DNA of 64,000 bases. Source: an uncultured Aquimarina sp. GTDB lineage: Bacteria; Bacteroidota; Bacteroidia; Flavobacteriales; Flavobacteriaceae. The stretch is taken from contig CANMDW010000003.1 of NCBI GenBank assembly GCA_947496705.1, forward strand, positions 405,622 to 469,621, read 5' to 3'. Numbering within the stretch: position 1 is the first letter of the stretch; the number at the start of each line of letters is the position of its first letter. Shown here one piece after another: positions 8,121 through 17,234 of the stretch. The notes beneath the pieces were generated by a model, which did not search any database, was not told the origin of the DNA, and saw only the letters and a list, made by a program, of their open reading frames with translations. Made by a program: the position numbers and the translations under genes.

Positions 8121-8531
8121 TCAATCTATCTTACCAGTACTTATCCCGGTCATGTATGTTGCTACGGCCTTGAGTTCTTCTTCGGTAAATGTTTTGATAA
8201 TGGCAAAGTTGGTTTTCATCACTGCATAGGTTTCAGGATCGACGATGGGATCTGCTTCTTGTTTTAGAAATGCAATTAAGTCACCGTGCCGTTCTTTGTA
8301 TATCTTTATGATCTCAATAACACCGGGACCGATAGATTTTTTATCGATCTTATGGCAGGTATAGCATTTTCCTTTGCCATTAAAAATGCTCTTACCCATA
8401 TCAAAAGAAGAAACTTTCTCTTTTTTTGCACCTATTTTGATGGTTGATTTTTCTTTTTTTTCAGATTGACAGCCTGCAGAAAGTAGCACTATTGCTGCAA
8501 GTAGTACCATTATTTTTTGCATATCATGCAT
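8121..8531 (-). CDS. Small c-type cytochrome lipoprotein
   Basis: This 136-residue protein has a signal peptide with lipobox (IVLLSAGC), so it is probably anchored in the periplasm or outer membrane. One haem-binding CxxCH motif is present (KCYTCHKIDKKSIGPG), with a probable distal Met ligand in YAVMKTNFAIIKTFTEEELKAVATYM. This is a class I monohaem cytochrome that shuttles electrons in the periplasm. A second ATG four codons in (8522) is possible. Its start overlaps the TerB-like stop (TAATG), linking the two genes, and hemB lies just upstream. Confidence 0.85.
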   Translation of the reverse strand: MHDMQKIMVLLAAIVLLSAGCQSEKKEKSTIKIGAKKEKVSSFDMGKSIFNGKGKCYTCHKIDKKSIGPGVIEIIKIYKERHGDLIAFLKQEADPIVDPETYAVMKTNFAIIKTFTEEELKAVATYMTGISTGKID

Positions 8532-8917
8532 TAGCTATATTTTTCCTTAATTTTCTCGATATCGTTCTTAAATCGCTCTAAGAGTTCTTTTGAAAAATTA
8601 GTGATTATTTCTTCTTCATTAGCACTTATACCTTTGCTGGCTTCGGCAATTTTGGTGAGTGCATAGATCATCACATCATATTCTTCATCGGGGCCATGAT
8701 CTGAAAACACTTCGATCACTTTTTTATATAGTGTCTCGACATCATTTTGATTCTCGTTTTCATAATCAAAAGACCATTTGATGTCCTTGCCCATGGGATG
8801 GCCTTTTAAGATCTCTTCGAGTGTTTCGAATTCTTCTTTTTGTATGACTCCGTCGGTCATTGCAATGACATACAACAACTCTCCAAACGTTTGATATAAT
8901 CTGTCTCTGCTTACCAT
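8531..8917 (-). CDS. TerB-like (tellurite resistance/Co-chaperone DjlA-type) domain protein
   Basis: This 128-residue, all-helical, acidic protein has the TerB-like pattern FGELLYVIAMTDGVIQKEEFETLEEIL at the N-terminus, with paired acidic residues that may bind metal, and EEYDVMIYALTKIAEASKGISANEEEII in the second half. TerB-like domains occur in metal-sensing and stress proteins at the membrane face; single-domain copies have no assigned reaction. It sits between hemB (26 bases upstream) and the cytochrome c gene, in an apparent operon. Confidence 0.7.
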   Translation of the reverse strand: MVSRDRLYQTFGELLYVIAMTDGVIQKEEFETLEEILKGHPMGKDIKWSFDYENENQNDVETLYKKVIEVFSDHGPDEEYDVMIYALTKIAEASKGISANEEEIITNFSKELLERFKNDIEKIKEKYS

Positions 8918-8943
8918 AAATCACCCCTTTTTTATGTATTCAT

Positions 8944-9933
8944 CTAACCCAAAAGCCTGACCACATCCTTTGCAAAATAACTGGCAATAATATGTGCCCC
9001 TGCCCTTTTGAAAGCCATGATCTGCTCCAGCATTACCGCATCGTGATCCAGCCAGCCTTTTTCTGCAGCAGCTTTCAACATAGCATACTCACCACTCACC
9101 TGATATACCGCAACGGGCACATCGACCACGTCTCTAACATCACGAACAATATCTAAATAACACAATCCCGGTTTTACCATCACTATATCTGCACCTTCCT
9201 CGATATCTATAAGTGTTTCTTTGATGGCTTCATCGCGATTGGCAACATCCATCTGGTATGTTTTTTTATCTTTCGGAACATGTAACATCTCAACGGGTGC
9301 AGAATCCAGTGCATCTCTAAACGGCCCGTAAAATGCCGAAGCATATTTGGCACTATAACTCATAATCCCGGTATTCTTGAAATTTTCTTTTTCCAGCAAT
9401 TCCCGAATAGCCAAAATGCGACCATCCATCATATCACTGGGTGCCACAAAATCGGCCCCGGCCTGTGCATGAGATAATGATATCTCTGCTAAAATCTTAC
9501 ATGTTTCATCATTAACGACATATCCATTTTCTACAATCCCATCGTGCCCGTAAGAAGAATACGGATCCAGTGCTACATCGGTCATCACCAACATATCGGG
9601 AGTAGTTTCTTTTACCGTTTTAATAGCTCTTTGCATCAGCCCATCTGCATTCAAAGCTTCGGTTCCTTTGTTGTCTTTAAGACCATCGAGCACTTTTACA
9701 AAAAGTAGTACTGATTTTAGCCCCAAAGACCACAACGCTTTCACTTCGTTTTTAAGTACATCCAAACTATACCTGTAATAGCCGGGCATAGAAAGTATTT
9801 CTTCTTTTATACCTTTTCCTTCTACTACAAAAAGAGGAACCAAAAAATCATGTGGGGTAATTGTATGTTCTCTAACCAAAGAACGAATCGCATCATTGGT
9901 TCTGAGTCTTCTGTTTCTGCGAAGTTGTTGCAT
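8944..9933 (-). CDS. hemB: Delta-aminolevulinic acid dehydratase (porphobilinogen synthase)
   Basis: This 329-residue enzyme condenses two 5-aminolevulinate molecules into porphobilinogen. Schiff-base lysines are visible in MSYSAKYASAFYGPF and MVKPGLCYLDI. The metal loop reads TDVALDPYSSYGHDGI, in which the cysteines of zinc-type enzymes are replaced by Ala, Asp and Asp, so a magnesium-dependent form is likely. The other haem genes (hemA, C, D, E, F, H) are present 37-46 kb away, so this copy is separated from its pathway partners by the large array between. TerB-like and cytochrome c genes follow it. Confidence 0.95.
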   Translation of the reverse strand: MQQLRRNRRLRTNDAIRSLVREHTITPHDFLVPLFVVEGKGIKEEILSMPGYYRYSLDVLKNEVKALWSLGLKSVLLFVKVLDGLKDNKGTEALNADGLMQRAIKTVKETTPDMLVMTDVALDPYSSYGHDGIVENGYVVNDETCKILAEISLSHAQAGADFVAPSDMMDGRILAIRELLEKENFKNTGIMSYSAKYASAFYGPFRDALDSAPVEMLHVPKDKKTYQMDVANRDEAIKETLIDIEEGADIVMVKPGLCYLDIVRDVRDVVDVPVAVYQVSGEYAMLKAAAEKGWLDHDAVMLEQIMAFKRAGAHIIASYFAKDVVRLLG

Positions 9934-10192
9934 TCTGAACTATAAAATTTAATAGATGTAAAGATACTCATATATCTGTTATTGATTGAGGTTTTTAATA
10001 TATGATTAAGTACTTTGCATACAAATTCCTTCTCTCTGGAGGGCATTAGCCAAAGAATCGAGGCTCGCAACTCTTCCTGAAGGAAGGAAACATAAAAAGA
10101 ACTTCATTTGAAAACGTTTTCTCATAAATCTTGTAACAAAACCTTAATGAGTTGTACTAACATTGAAACACCAAACCATCAAATTTAATTGT

Positions 10193-11080
10193 ATGCTTAC
10201 TATAAAAAATCTCAATAAAACATATCCCAACGATACTCGGGCATTGAATGATGTTACTTTGACTTTGGAAAAAGGAATGTTTGGTTTACTAGGCCCTAAT
10301 GGGGCAGGAAAATCTACATTGATGAGAACCATTGCTACCTTACAACTGGCAGATTCGGGTACTATTGAGTTTGATGGTATTGATGTTTTTAAACAACCCG
10401 AGGAACTGAGAAAAGTGCTGGGATATTTACCTCAGGATTTTGGGGTATACCCCAAAGTATCTGCCGAAATGATGCTGAATCATATTGCCAAAGTAAAGGG
10501 CATCACAAATAGCAATGAGCGTAAAAGTTATGTTGCAGATTTGTTGAATAAGGTAAATCTATATAAATTCAGAAATCGTAATCTTGGGGACTACTCCGGA
10601 GGAATGCTACAGCGTTTTGGTATTGCACAGGCACTGCTTGGTAATCCCAAACTAATTATTGTTGATGAACCGACTGCAGGTCTGGATCCTCTGGAACGTA
10701 ACCGTTTTCATAATTTATTAAGTGAGTTGGGAGAGGATGCGGTTGTTATTCTTAGCACACATATCGTAGATGATGTGACCAATTTATGCCAGAACATGGC
10801 AGTTTTTAATGATGGTAAAATCCTGGTGCAGGGCAATCCGCAAGGGTTGTCTGATACTTTAAACGGAAAAGTATTTAGAAAACACATTGACAAATCTGAA
10901 TTAGGCACCTTTGAAAATGAGTTCACTGTATTATCCAATTATCTGAGAGGTGGTGAATTTTATGTGAATATATATAGTGACAATATTCCCGGAGAAGGAT
11001 TTGAGCCTGTAAATAATGACCTGGAAAATTTCTACTTCTACTGTATCAATAAAAAAGAAGCCGGGGAGGTAGCCATATGA
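10193..11080 (+). CDS. ABC transporter ATP-binding protein
   Basis: This 295-residue ATPase has Walker A GPNGAGKS, a Q-loop in GYLPQDFGVYP, signature YSGGMLQR, Walker B LIIVDEP and a switch His in LSTHIVDDV. It belongs to the ABC-2/drug-export type group. The frame is open from a TTG at 10163, but ATG 10193 (MLTIKNLNKTYP) is the natural start. It overlaps the permease/M1 peptidase gene by an ATGA junction and is clearly its motor subunit. A C-terminal extension of about 70 residues follows the ATPase core. Confidence 0.88.
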   Translation: MLTIKNLNKTYPNDTRALNDVTLTLEKGMFGLLGPNGAGKSTLMRTIATLQLADSGTIEFDGIDVFKQPEELRKVLGYLPQDFGVYPKVSAEMMLNHIAKVKGITNSNERKSYVADLLNKVNLYKFRNRNLGDYSGGMLQRFGIAQALLGNPKLIIVDEPTAGLDPLERNRFHNLLSELGEDAVVILSTHIVDDVTNLCQNMAVFNDGKILVQGNPQGLSDTLNGKVFRKHIDKSELGTFENEFTVLSNYLRGGEFYVNIYSDNIPGEGFEPVNNDLENFYFYCINKKEAGEVAI

Positions 11081-14000
11081 AGGAAATATTTTTATTCGAA
11101 CTGAAATATCGCTTAAAAAGGCCCGCTACCTGGATTTATATAACACTGGGATTGGCATTGACTCTTTTAATCTCTATTCTTCAAAGATCTTCTACCGCAG
11201 AATTTGTAAATAGCCCATCGAGTATAACAGGTGTTATCGTTGGTATTTCTGCAATATCTATTTTCTTTTATGCTGCGATTATGGGGGTTCCTATATTTAG
11301 AGACCAGGAGCATAAAACTGCCCAGACGTATTTTACATTTCCTATTACTCAAAAATCTTATGTATTCGGGAGGTTTTTAGGCAGTTATACCATAGTCACT
11401 TTACTTAACCTCTTTATCATCATCGGTGCAATGATAGGGTTTGGGATTGGAGAATTTATGGAACGCCCTGATTATGGTGATTATGATGCATTTAACGTAT
11501 CATCATATCTTCTGCCTTTTCTATTTATTTTGCAAATCAATGCATTGTTGGTGGGTTCTTTGTTTTTCTGTCTGATGGCTTTTTTTAAAAAGATGCCCAT
11601 CATATACCTAGGAGGTATTTGTCTTTTTTTATTAAGCACTTTATCAGAGAATCTTCTTAGAGATCTGGATAATCAATGGTTAAGTATCTATCTGGACCCT
11701 TTTGGAGGAGAGGTCTTTAACTATATAAAAAAATACTGGTCTATCAACGATTTAAATATAAACCAACTGCCTGTTTATGGTAAATTCTTATTAAATAGGA
11801 TGCTTTGGTTAGGAACAGGGTTGTTGTTCTTTTTTATTACTGTTTTTAGATTTGACTATAAGAAGTTCTTACTCTCCAGTAAAAAAGACAAAAAAATTGA
11901 TCCCAAGGCCTATACACCATCTATAATACCATCGATAACTCAGGTTTTTACCAAAAAAACCGAACGACAAAATCTACTTTCTCTTAGTAAGATCGAATTT
12001 TTATCCATCATTAAAGATCCTGTTTTTATCATTCTTTTAATCATAGGTGTTATTATTTCTATAGTTACAATTTTTCTTGCCAACAAAACCTACGGCACAC
12101 CCAATCTGCCTTTAACGAGATATATAGCACTTTATGTTTCAGGGGGTATTTCGTTATTATCGGTTATTATATTGGTAATTTATTCGGGAGAAGCAGTACA
12201 TAGAACCCGAAAAAATAAAACCTTTGTGTTTTATGATGCGCTACCTATTAGCAATACAAGCATATATTTTTCAAAAATTATCTCCCTCACAGGGATTTCA
12301 GTTATACTTACTCTGGTGAGTATTGTGACGGGCATTTTATTTCAAACAATGCAAGGATATTTTACTTATGAATTAGGCATGTATTTCACCTATAATTTTG
12401 CGATATTATTTCCTTCTTTTATTATGACGATACTGCTTTCGTTCTTTGTGCACGTATTGGTAAACAATAAGTTTTTAGGCCATTTTATCGTCATACTGTT
12501 ATACATAGGGTTGCCTCTTCTGGTTACTTTGGCTTTCAAAAGCAATAATCCTTTATTGATTTTCGGCCAACCCACTCCTTTTTTTATAAGCGATCTTAAT
12601 GGTTTTGGACATTATCTCACAGGGATTATATGGCTAAATCTATATTGGATATTAATGACGGCTATACTGATGGTGATCGGTAAAGTATTCTGGACCCGAG
12701 GATTCTTTTCTACAGCCAAAGAGCGATTATCGCTGGCCAAACAACGATTAAACGCCAAAACCATAGGGTCTTTTGTAGCCGTAGTACTCGCTTTTATAGC
12801 CGTTGCCGGATACAGTTACTATAATCTTAAAGTACTGAATACTATTGAAGACGGAAACTATGCCGAAAAAGTAGATGCCGATGCCGAGAAGAAGTACAGC
12901 AAATATATTGGTCAGGCACATCCTCTGGTAACAGATCTTAAGGCCTATATCGATGTGTTTCCAAGAGACCGTAACGTAAAAGCCAAAGGAGATTATAACA
13001 TTATTAACCCCTACAATACTGCTATCGACACCCTATTGCTCGAAGTGCAATATCCCGGCGCACATACACACTTAGAAAAAGTAGTGTATAACGGGCAAGA
13101 GCTATCTCCTGTGATCACAGATTCGGTATACAGAATGTATTTCTACAAGCTGCCCAAAGCCATGCAACCCGATGAAAAGGCCGATCTTACTATCGAAGTA
13201 GTTTCAGAAACCAAAGGTTTTGCCAATGGTATGGAAACTCAAGTGCTATACAATGGATCCTTCTTTGATACCCGAATATTTCCAAGATTTCATTATGAAC
13301 GAGCTCTTGTAGATAATGGCGTACGGGTAAAATATGGTTTAGAAAAACTGGATTACCTGCTTCCGCCCCGCACCGATTCTACTGCACTGAAAAAAAACCT
13401 GTTTAATGAAGATGCCAATTATATCAATTTTGAAGCAATAGTAAGCACTGCTGCAGACCAAACAGCATTGGCACCGGGAAAATTGATGAAAAAGTGGAAA
13501 GAAAAAGACAGAGCTTATTACCACTACAAACTAGAATCTAAGACCGATCTGTTTTTTAATGTGGTTTCGGCAGCATATGATGTAAAGACATCCAGATGGA
13601 CCGCTCCAGGTGGAAAAAAAGTAGCTATCGAGATCTACCATTCGCCAAAACATAAACGCAACTTAGCCTATTTTGTTGATGGGATCAAAGTAGCTCTGGA
13701 CTATTGTTCTAAGAATTTCTATGAATACCCCAACTCGGTGATACGCATCGTTGAGTTTCCGGCACATACTACTTTTGCACAGTCTTTTGTAACTACCATA
13801 CCCTATTCTGAAGATTTTGGCTTTGCTGCTAATTTTGACAAGGCCGAGGATTTTAATTATGCTTTTAGGGTCACCACTCACGAGGTGGCACACCAATGGT
13901 GGGGGCATGTGGTGACCCCTAGTAAAACATCGGGGGCCAATATTATTTCTGAAACCCTGGCAGAATATACATCCCTAATGACTATGAAACATCAATATGG

Positions 14001-14679
14001 AGAAAATGGGATCAAAAATTTCTTAAAATATTCTTTGGATGCATATTTAAGAGGAAGAGCTTTTAGCTTTAAACCCGAACGATCACTAATCAATGTAGAA
14101 ACGGGACCTCATATCTGGTATCGCAAAGGATCTATGATTATGTACGAACTTCAGGATATTATCGGCGAGGATAAAATTAATGGTGCGCTGCGAGATTTTA
14201 TGAATGAATATAAGTTCTTTGAAAAAAGAGTCTATCCTACTTCAGAAAATTTGTTTGACGCTATTTATGAAGTAGCACCAGATTCTTTAAAATATGCAGT
14301 AGAAGATGGTTTTAAAAAAATAGTGCTTTATGAAAACCGGGTTACCAAAGCTCATACCAAAAAGCTTGATAACGGCACTTATAAAACCGTCTTTACCGTA
14401 GATTCTAAAAAGATCTATTATGATGATACGGGAAAAGAAGAGCGTACCGATGATACCACCAATTATATCGAAGTTGGATTATTTGGTGAAGATATTATTG
14501 ATGAACAGGAAGTGCCTCTTAAAAACCCATATTATCTAAAACGAAAATGGCTGCAGCCGGGTGAGAATACCTTTACAATAGTGACCGATAAAAAACCGGT
14601 GAAGGCGGGGATTGATCCTTATAATAAATTAATCGACAGAAACTCTGATGATAATCTGAAATCTGTAGAAGAAAAATAA
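11077..14679 (+). CDS. ABC-2 permease fused to M1-family aminopeptidase
   Basis: This is a 1200-residue fusion. Residues 1 to about 600 hold two blocks of ABC-2 membrane helices, with a helix at 568-588 (IGSFVAVVLAFIAVAGYSYYNL) leading outward. Residues 610-1190 form an extracytoplasmic M1 metallopeptidase. The zinc motif HEVAH is at 935-939, and the next ligand Glu lies in ISETLAEY, one residue further away than in classical M1 enzymes. The first half is coupled to the ATPase upstream. Fusions of this kind are known in Bacteroidota, and their cargo is not established. Peptide export coupled to trimming, or peptidase anchoring, are inferences. A terminator follows. Confidence 0.85.
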   Translation: MKEIFLFELKYRLKRPATWIYITLGLALTLLISILQRSSTAEFVNSPSSITGVIVGISAISIFFYAAIMGVPIFRDQEHKTAQTYFTFPITQKSYVFGRFLGSYTIVTLLNLFIIIGAMIGFGIGEFMERPDYGDYDAFNVSSYLLPFLFILQINALLVGSLFFCLMAFFKKMPIIYLGGICLFLLSTLSENLLRDLDNQWLSIYLDPFGGEVFNYIKKYWSINDLNINQLPVYGKFLLNRMLWLGTGLLFFFITVFRFDYKKFLLSSKKDKKIDPKAYTPSIIPSITQVFTKKTERQNLLSLSKIEFLSIIKDPVFIILLIIGVIISIVTIFLANKTYGTPNLPLTRYIALYVSGGISLLSVIILVIYSGEAVHRTRKNKTFVFYDALPISNTSIYFSKIISLTGISVILTLVSIVTGILFQTMQGYFTYELGMYFTYNFAILFPSFIMTILLSFFVHVLVNNKFLGHFIVILLYIGLPLLVTLAFKSNNPLLIFGQPTPFFISDLNGFGHYLTGIIWLNLYWILMTAILMVIGKVFWTRGFFSTAKERLSLAKQRLNAKTIGSFVAVVLAFIAVAGYSYYNLKVLNTIEDGNYAEKVDADAEKKYSKYIGQAHPLVTDLKAYIDVFPRDRNVKAKGDYNIINPYNTAIDTLLLEVQYPGAHTHLEKVVYNGQELSPVITDSVYRMYFYKLPKAMQPDEKADLTIEVVSETKGFANGMETQVLYNGSFFDTRIFPRFHYERALVDNGVRVKYGLEKLDYLLPPRTDSTALKKNLFNEDANYINFEAIVSTAADQTALAPGKLMKKWKEKDRAYYHYKLESKTDLFFNVVSAAYDVKTSRWTAPGGKKVAIEIYHSPKHKRNLAYFVDGIKVALDYCSKNFYEYPNSVIRIVEFPAHTTFAQSFVTTIPYSEDFGFAANFDKAEDFNYAFRVTTHEVAHQWWGHVVTPSKTSGANIISETLAEYTSLMTMKHQYGENGIKNFLKYSLDAYLRGRAFSFKPERSLINVETGPHIWYRKGSMIMYELQDIIGEDKINGALRDFMNEYKFFEKRVYPTSENLFDAIYEVAPDSLKYAVEDGFKKIVLYENRVTKAHTKKLDNGTYKTVFTVDSKKIYYDDTGKEERTDDTTNYIEVGLFGEDIIDEQEVPLKNPYYLKRKWLQPGENTFTIVTDKKPVKAGIDPYNKLIDRNSDDNLKSVEEK

Positions 14680-14699
14680 GTTTAGTTAATTAAACCCTA

Positions 14700-14739
14700 A
14701 AAACCACAATCGAGAAGCGCTGTTTGATTGTGGTTTTTT
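14700..14739 (+). terminator. Rho-independent terminator after the ABC/M1 operon
   Basis: AAAACCACAATC (14700-14711) pairs perfectly over 12 bp with GATTGTGGTTTT (14726-14737), with a 14-base loop and T residues to 14739. It lies 20 bases after the stop of the permease/M1 gene. Confidence 0.85.
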
Positions 14740-14898
14740 ATAACTACCCGATAGTAGATATTACACCCCTTTTCCATAATTTATTTTTCAATCCCTGTAA
14801 CAAATACCTCCAACATACGTCTTCTTTTATATTCGAACTCATCTTCGATAAAGCAACTATTTTAATAAAGATTGCGTTATCCTTTTAAATTTCAGCAT

Positions 14899-16401
14899 AT
14901 GATATATTCTAAGGCAGTATTGATTTCTTTTTTTATATGCCTGTCGAGCTCGGGGGTAAGCGCTCAAACCATTACTTCCAAAGTAGTAGATAAAAAAACC
15001 GGGGAACCTATCCCCTATGCTACCGTTCAAATATCAGAAAACCAGGGGATTATTACCAATGAAGAAGGAAGTTTTAGCTTAAACCTGGACAATTCCCTCT
15101 CAGAAATCGATTCTATCTATATCTCCTCTATGGGATATGAAAAAGTGGGGATTGCAGCTCAAAAAACTGCCGACAGTATCATTTATATCGAGCCCAAAGC
15201 CATCGAGCTGAAAAGTGTTTTTATCTCAAATAAAAATCTTTCTGTCGATGAGATTATTAATCATGTAAAAGAACGGGTACCCCAAAACTACAGTGCCGAT
15301 TTGAGCAAAAAAAGGTTGTTTTTCAGACAATCTGAATACAACAACATTAATAAAATGAACATAGAATTCAAAAAATCTACGATAGATGAGCTAAATAAAA
15401 AGTTTATTGATAGCATACTTACCATTATCCCGAGAAAGTCGGCTTACTATACAGAAATTCTATCCAACTATTACGGCAACCACGACAAGGCAAAACTGGA
15501 TATCATTAAAGCTGCAGAACTCTATGACAAAAACAATCTGGGAGATATGGATGCCCTTTCTCAACGAATGGAAGAAATCTTTAAAGCCAATGTAAAACCC
15601 GATTCTTACCTAAAAATTAAATCGGGGATCTTTGGCACCAAAGTCCAGGTAGATTCTATACTCGAACAAAACGAAGAAGCATCTGCCACAAAAGAAGACC
15701 TGGAAAAGAAAGACTCCAAAAATCCTTTTATTGACTACCGAAAATCTACATTGAAAGGATTATTCTCTAAACTTTTTTTCCAGGAAGATTCGAGATTAAA
15801 TTTTATCGACAAGGCCGGAAGATATGATTTTGAGTTATTAGATTACACCTATATAAACGATCAGACGGCTTATGTGATTAAGTTTTCGCCCAAAAGAAAG
15901 GAAGATTTTAAAGGCACCCTCTATATTAACACCGAAGACTTTGCTGTGATGCGAATGGATTATGAAAATGTAAAGCTGCTAAAAAACTTCAGACTGTTAG
16001 GGCTTACCTATAAAATCACCCGATACCGGGGAAAAACAATATTTGTCAAAGGTGCCGATAACAAATATCATCTTAAGTTTCTCGAAAAAACCGTAGGCAC
16101 CGCATTTGGTGTCGACCGCCCGCTAAAGGTAATAGAAAAGAATAAGCATGTGCCTGGCAGAAATAAACAAAATGAGCTATCCTTAAACATCGATGTTGTA
16201 AATACCAATACCAACAAATATGAAGTCGTGGTTTTTAATGCTAAACCGATCACCGAAACAGATTTTAAAAACAGCACAGAAAACAAGGCGATTAAACCGC
16301 AATACCTATCCCGATATGACCCCGAGTTCTGGAAAGGATACAATATCATAGAGCCCAACGCTGCTATCAGGCAGTTTACTGTAACTCCTGAAGCTGAGTG
16401 A
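14899..16401 (+). CDS. Carboxypeptidase-like regulatory domain protein
   Basis: This 500-residue secreted or outer-membrane-associated protein has a signal peptide (MIYSKAVLISFFICLSSSGVSAQ). A CarboxypepD_reg-like beta-sandwich follows at about residues 25-100 (ITSKVVDKKTGEPIPYATVQI...GIITNEEGSFSLNL). The rest is mostly beta, with no recognised catalytic motif. Such domains occur at the N-terminus of Bacteroidota SusC-like and surface proteins, but no TonB box or beta-barrel end is visible. The frame is open from TTG 14872; ATG 14899 is chosen because the signal peptide begins there. Confidence 0.75.
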   Translation: MIYSKAVLISFFICLSSSGVSAQTITSKVVDKKTGEPIPYATVQISENQGIITNEEGSFSLNLDNSLSEIDSIYISSMGYEKVGIAAQKTADSIIYIEPKAIELKSVFISNKNLSVDEIINHVKERVPQNYSADLSKKRLFFRQSEYNNINKMNIEFKKSTIDELNKKFIDSILTIIPRKSAYYTEILSNYYGNHDKAKLDIIKAAELYDKNNLGDMDALSQRMEEIFKANVKPDSYLKIKSGIFGTKVQVDSILEQNEEASATKEDLEKKDSKNPFIDYRKSTLKGLFSKLFFQEDSRLNFIDKAGRYDFELLDYTYINDQTAYVIKFSPKRKEDFKGTLYINTEDFAVMRMDYENVKLLKNFRLLGLTYKITRYRGKTIFVKGADNKYHLKFLEKTVGTAFGVDRPLKVIEKNKHVPGRNKQNELSLNIDVVNTNTNKYEVVVFNAKPITETDFKNSTENKAIKPQYLSRYDPEFWKGYNIIEPNAAIRQFTVTPEAE

Positions 16402-16425
16402 TTCCTTATCAATTACCAGGCCCAG

Positions 16426-16456
16426 GCCTCACAGGTCACCAGGACCTGTGAGGTCT
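16426..16456. repeat. AGACC-type palindromic repeat, copy 1
   Basis: GGCCTCACAGGTC (from 16425) and GACCTGTGAGGTCT (to 16456) form an inverted repeat with a 6-base loop. Read on the minus strand it starts AGACCTCACAGGT, the family pattern with core CACA. It lies 38 bases past the stop of the minus-strand ATPase at 16495, so it may also act as the end of that transcript. Confidence 0.7.
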
Positions 16457-16494
16457 GATGTCTTTTTATCCTGGCCTGCCGCTGGGATGACAAG

Positions 16495-17157
16495 CTATTC
16501 AATCCGCCCGTCCAACAGCTTAATAATTCGAGAGCCATAAGCAGCATTCTTTTCAGAGTGTGTTACTTGTATGATGGTCACCCCCTGGCTGTTTAATTCT
16601 TTAAAGATTTCCATGATCTCTTCTCCCTGTTTTGAATTCAGGTTTCCGGTGGGCTCATCGGCCAAAATTAGTTTGGGACTGGCAATAAGGGCTCTTGCCA
16701 CACCTACCAGTTGTTGTTGCCCACCACTTAGCTGAGCCGGAAAAAGATCTTTTTTACCTACGATATTAAAACGATCCAGGGTATCTGCCACCAACGCTTT
16801 ACGCTCTGAAGCACTTTGTTTTTTATACAATAAGGGCATCTCCAGATTCTCTCTTACTGTTAGTTCATCAATCAAATGATACGCCTGAAACACAAATCCT
16901 ATGTATTGTTTATACAGATTAGCACGGTGTTTTTCTTTCAACTGGTGCACGGGTTCCTCCAGAAAAGTATAAGCTCCTTCATTAAAATCATCCAACATCC
17001 CGATCACATTGAGCAGGGTAGATTTGCCCGAACCCGATGGCCCCATGATGGTGATAAAATCTCCTTCATGTACCCAAAAATTGATGTCTTTTAATAAGAA
17101 CACTTTCTGTCCGCCCGAGTGTACCCACTTTGATATATTGTTTAATTGTAATAGCAT
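16495..17157 (-). CDS. ABC transporter ATP-binding protein, LolD/MacB type
   Basis: This 220-residue ATPase is the last gene of the permease array. Walker A is GPSGSGKS, the Q-loop is FVFQAYHLI, signature LSGGQQQL, Walker B LILADEP, and the switch His is in VTHSEKNAAYG. The [13 protein letters not shown] motif is typical of the LolD/MacB/FtsE clade that works with FtsX-type permeases. The usual LSGGQQQR ends in L here. It is the second ATPase of the array; the other is at the promoter-proximal end, about 22 kb upstream, so two motors serve eight permeases. Confidence 0.88.
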   Translation of the reverse strand: MLLQLNNISKWVHSGGQKVFLLKDINFWVHEGDFITIMGPSGSGKSTLLNVIGMLDDFNEGAYTFLEEPVHQLKEKHRANLYKQYIGFVFQAYHLIDELTVRENLEMPLLYKKQSASERKALVADTLDRFNIVGKKDLFPAQLSGGQQQLVGVARALIASPKLILADEPTGNLNSKQGEEIMEIFKELNSQGVTIIQVTHSEKNAAYGSRIIKLLDGRIE

Positions 17158-17184
17158 AATGTATATTTTTAGTTAAAAAAATCC

Positions 17185-17218
17185 AGACCTGTCAAGGTTT
17201 TAAAAACCATACAGGTCT
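17185..17218. repeat. AGACC-type palindromic repeat, copy 2
   Basis: The copy runs from AGACCTGTCAAGG to ACAGGTCT with a TTTTAAAAA centre. Two positions of the right arm do not pair. It occupies the 77-base spacer between FtsX permease 1 and the ATPase, 16 bases after the permease stop. Confidence 0.8.
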
Positions 17219-17234
17219 ATACTTTGTGAGATTT

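Noticed and set aside
13663..13908. Opposite-strand frames inside the large coding genes, for example within the ABC/M1 fusion.
   Set aside because: They mirror the real gene in another frame, have no supporting motif, and no start signal or conservation can be seen.
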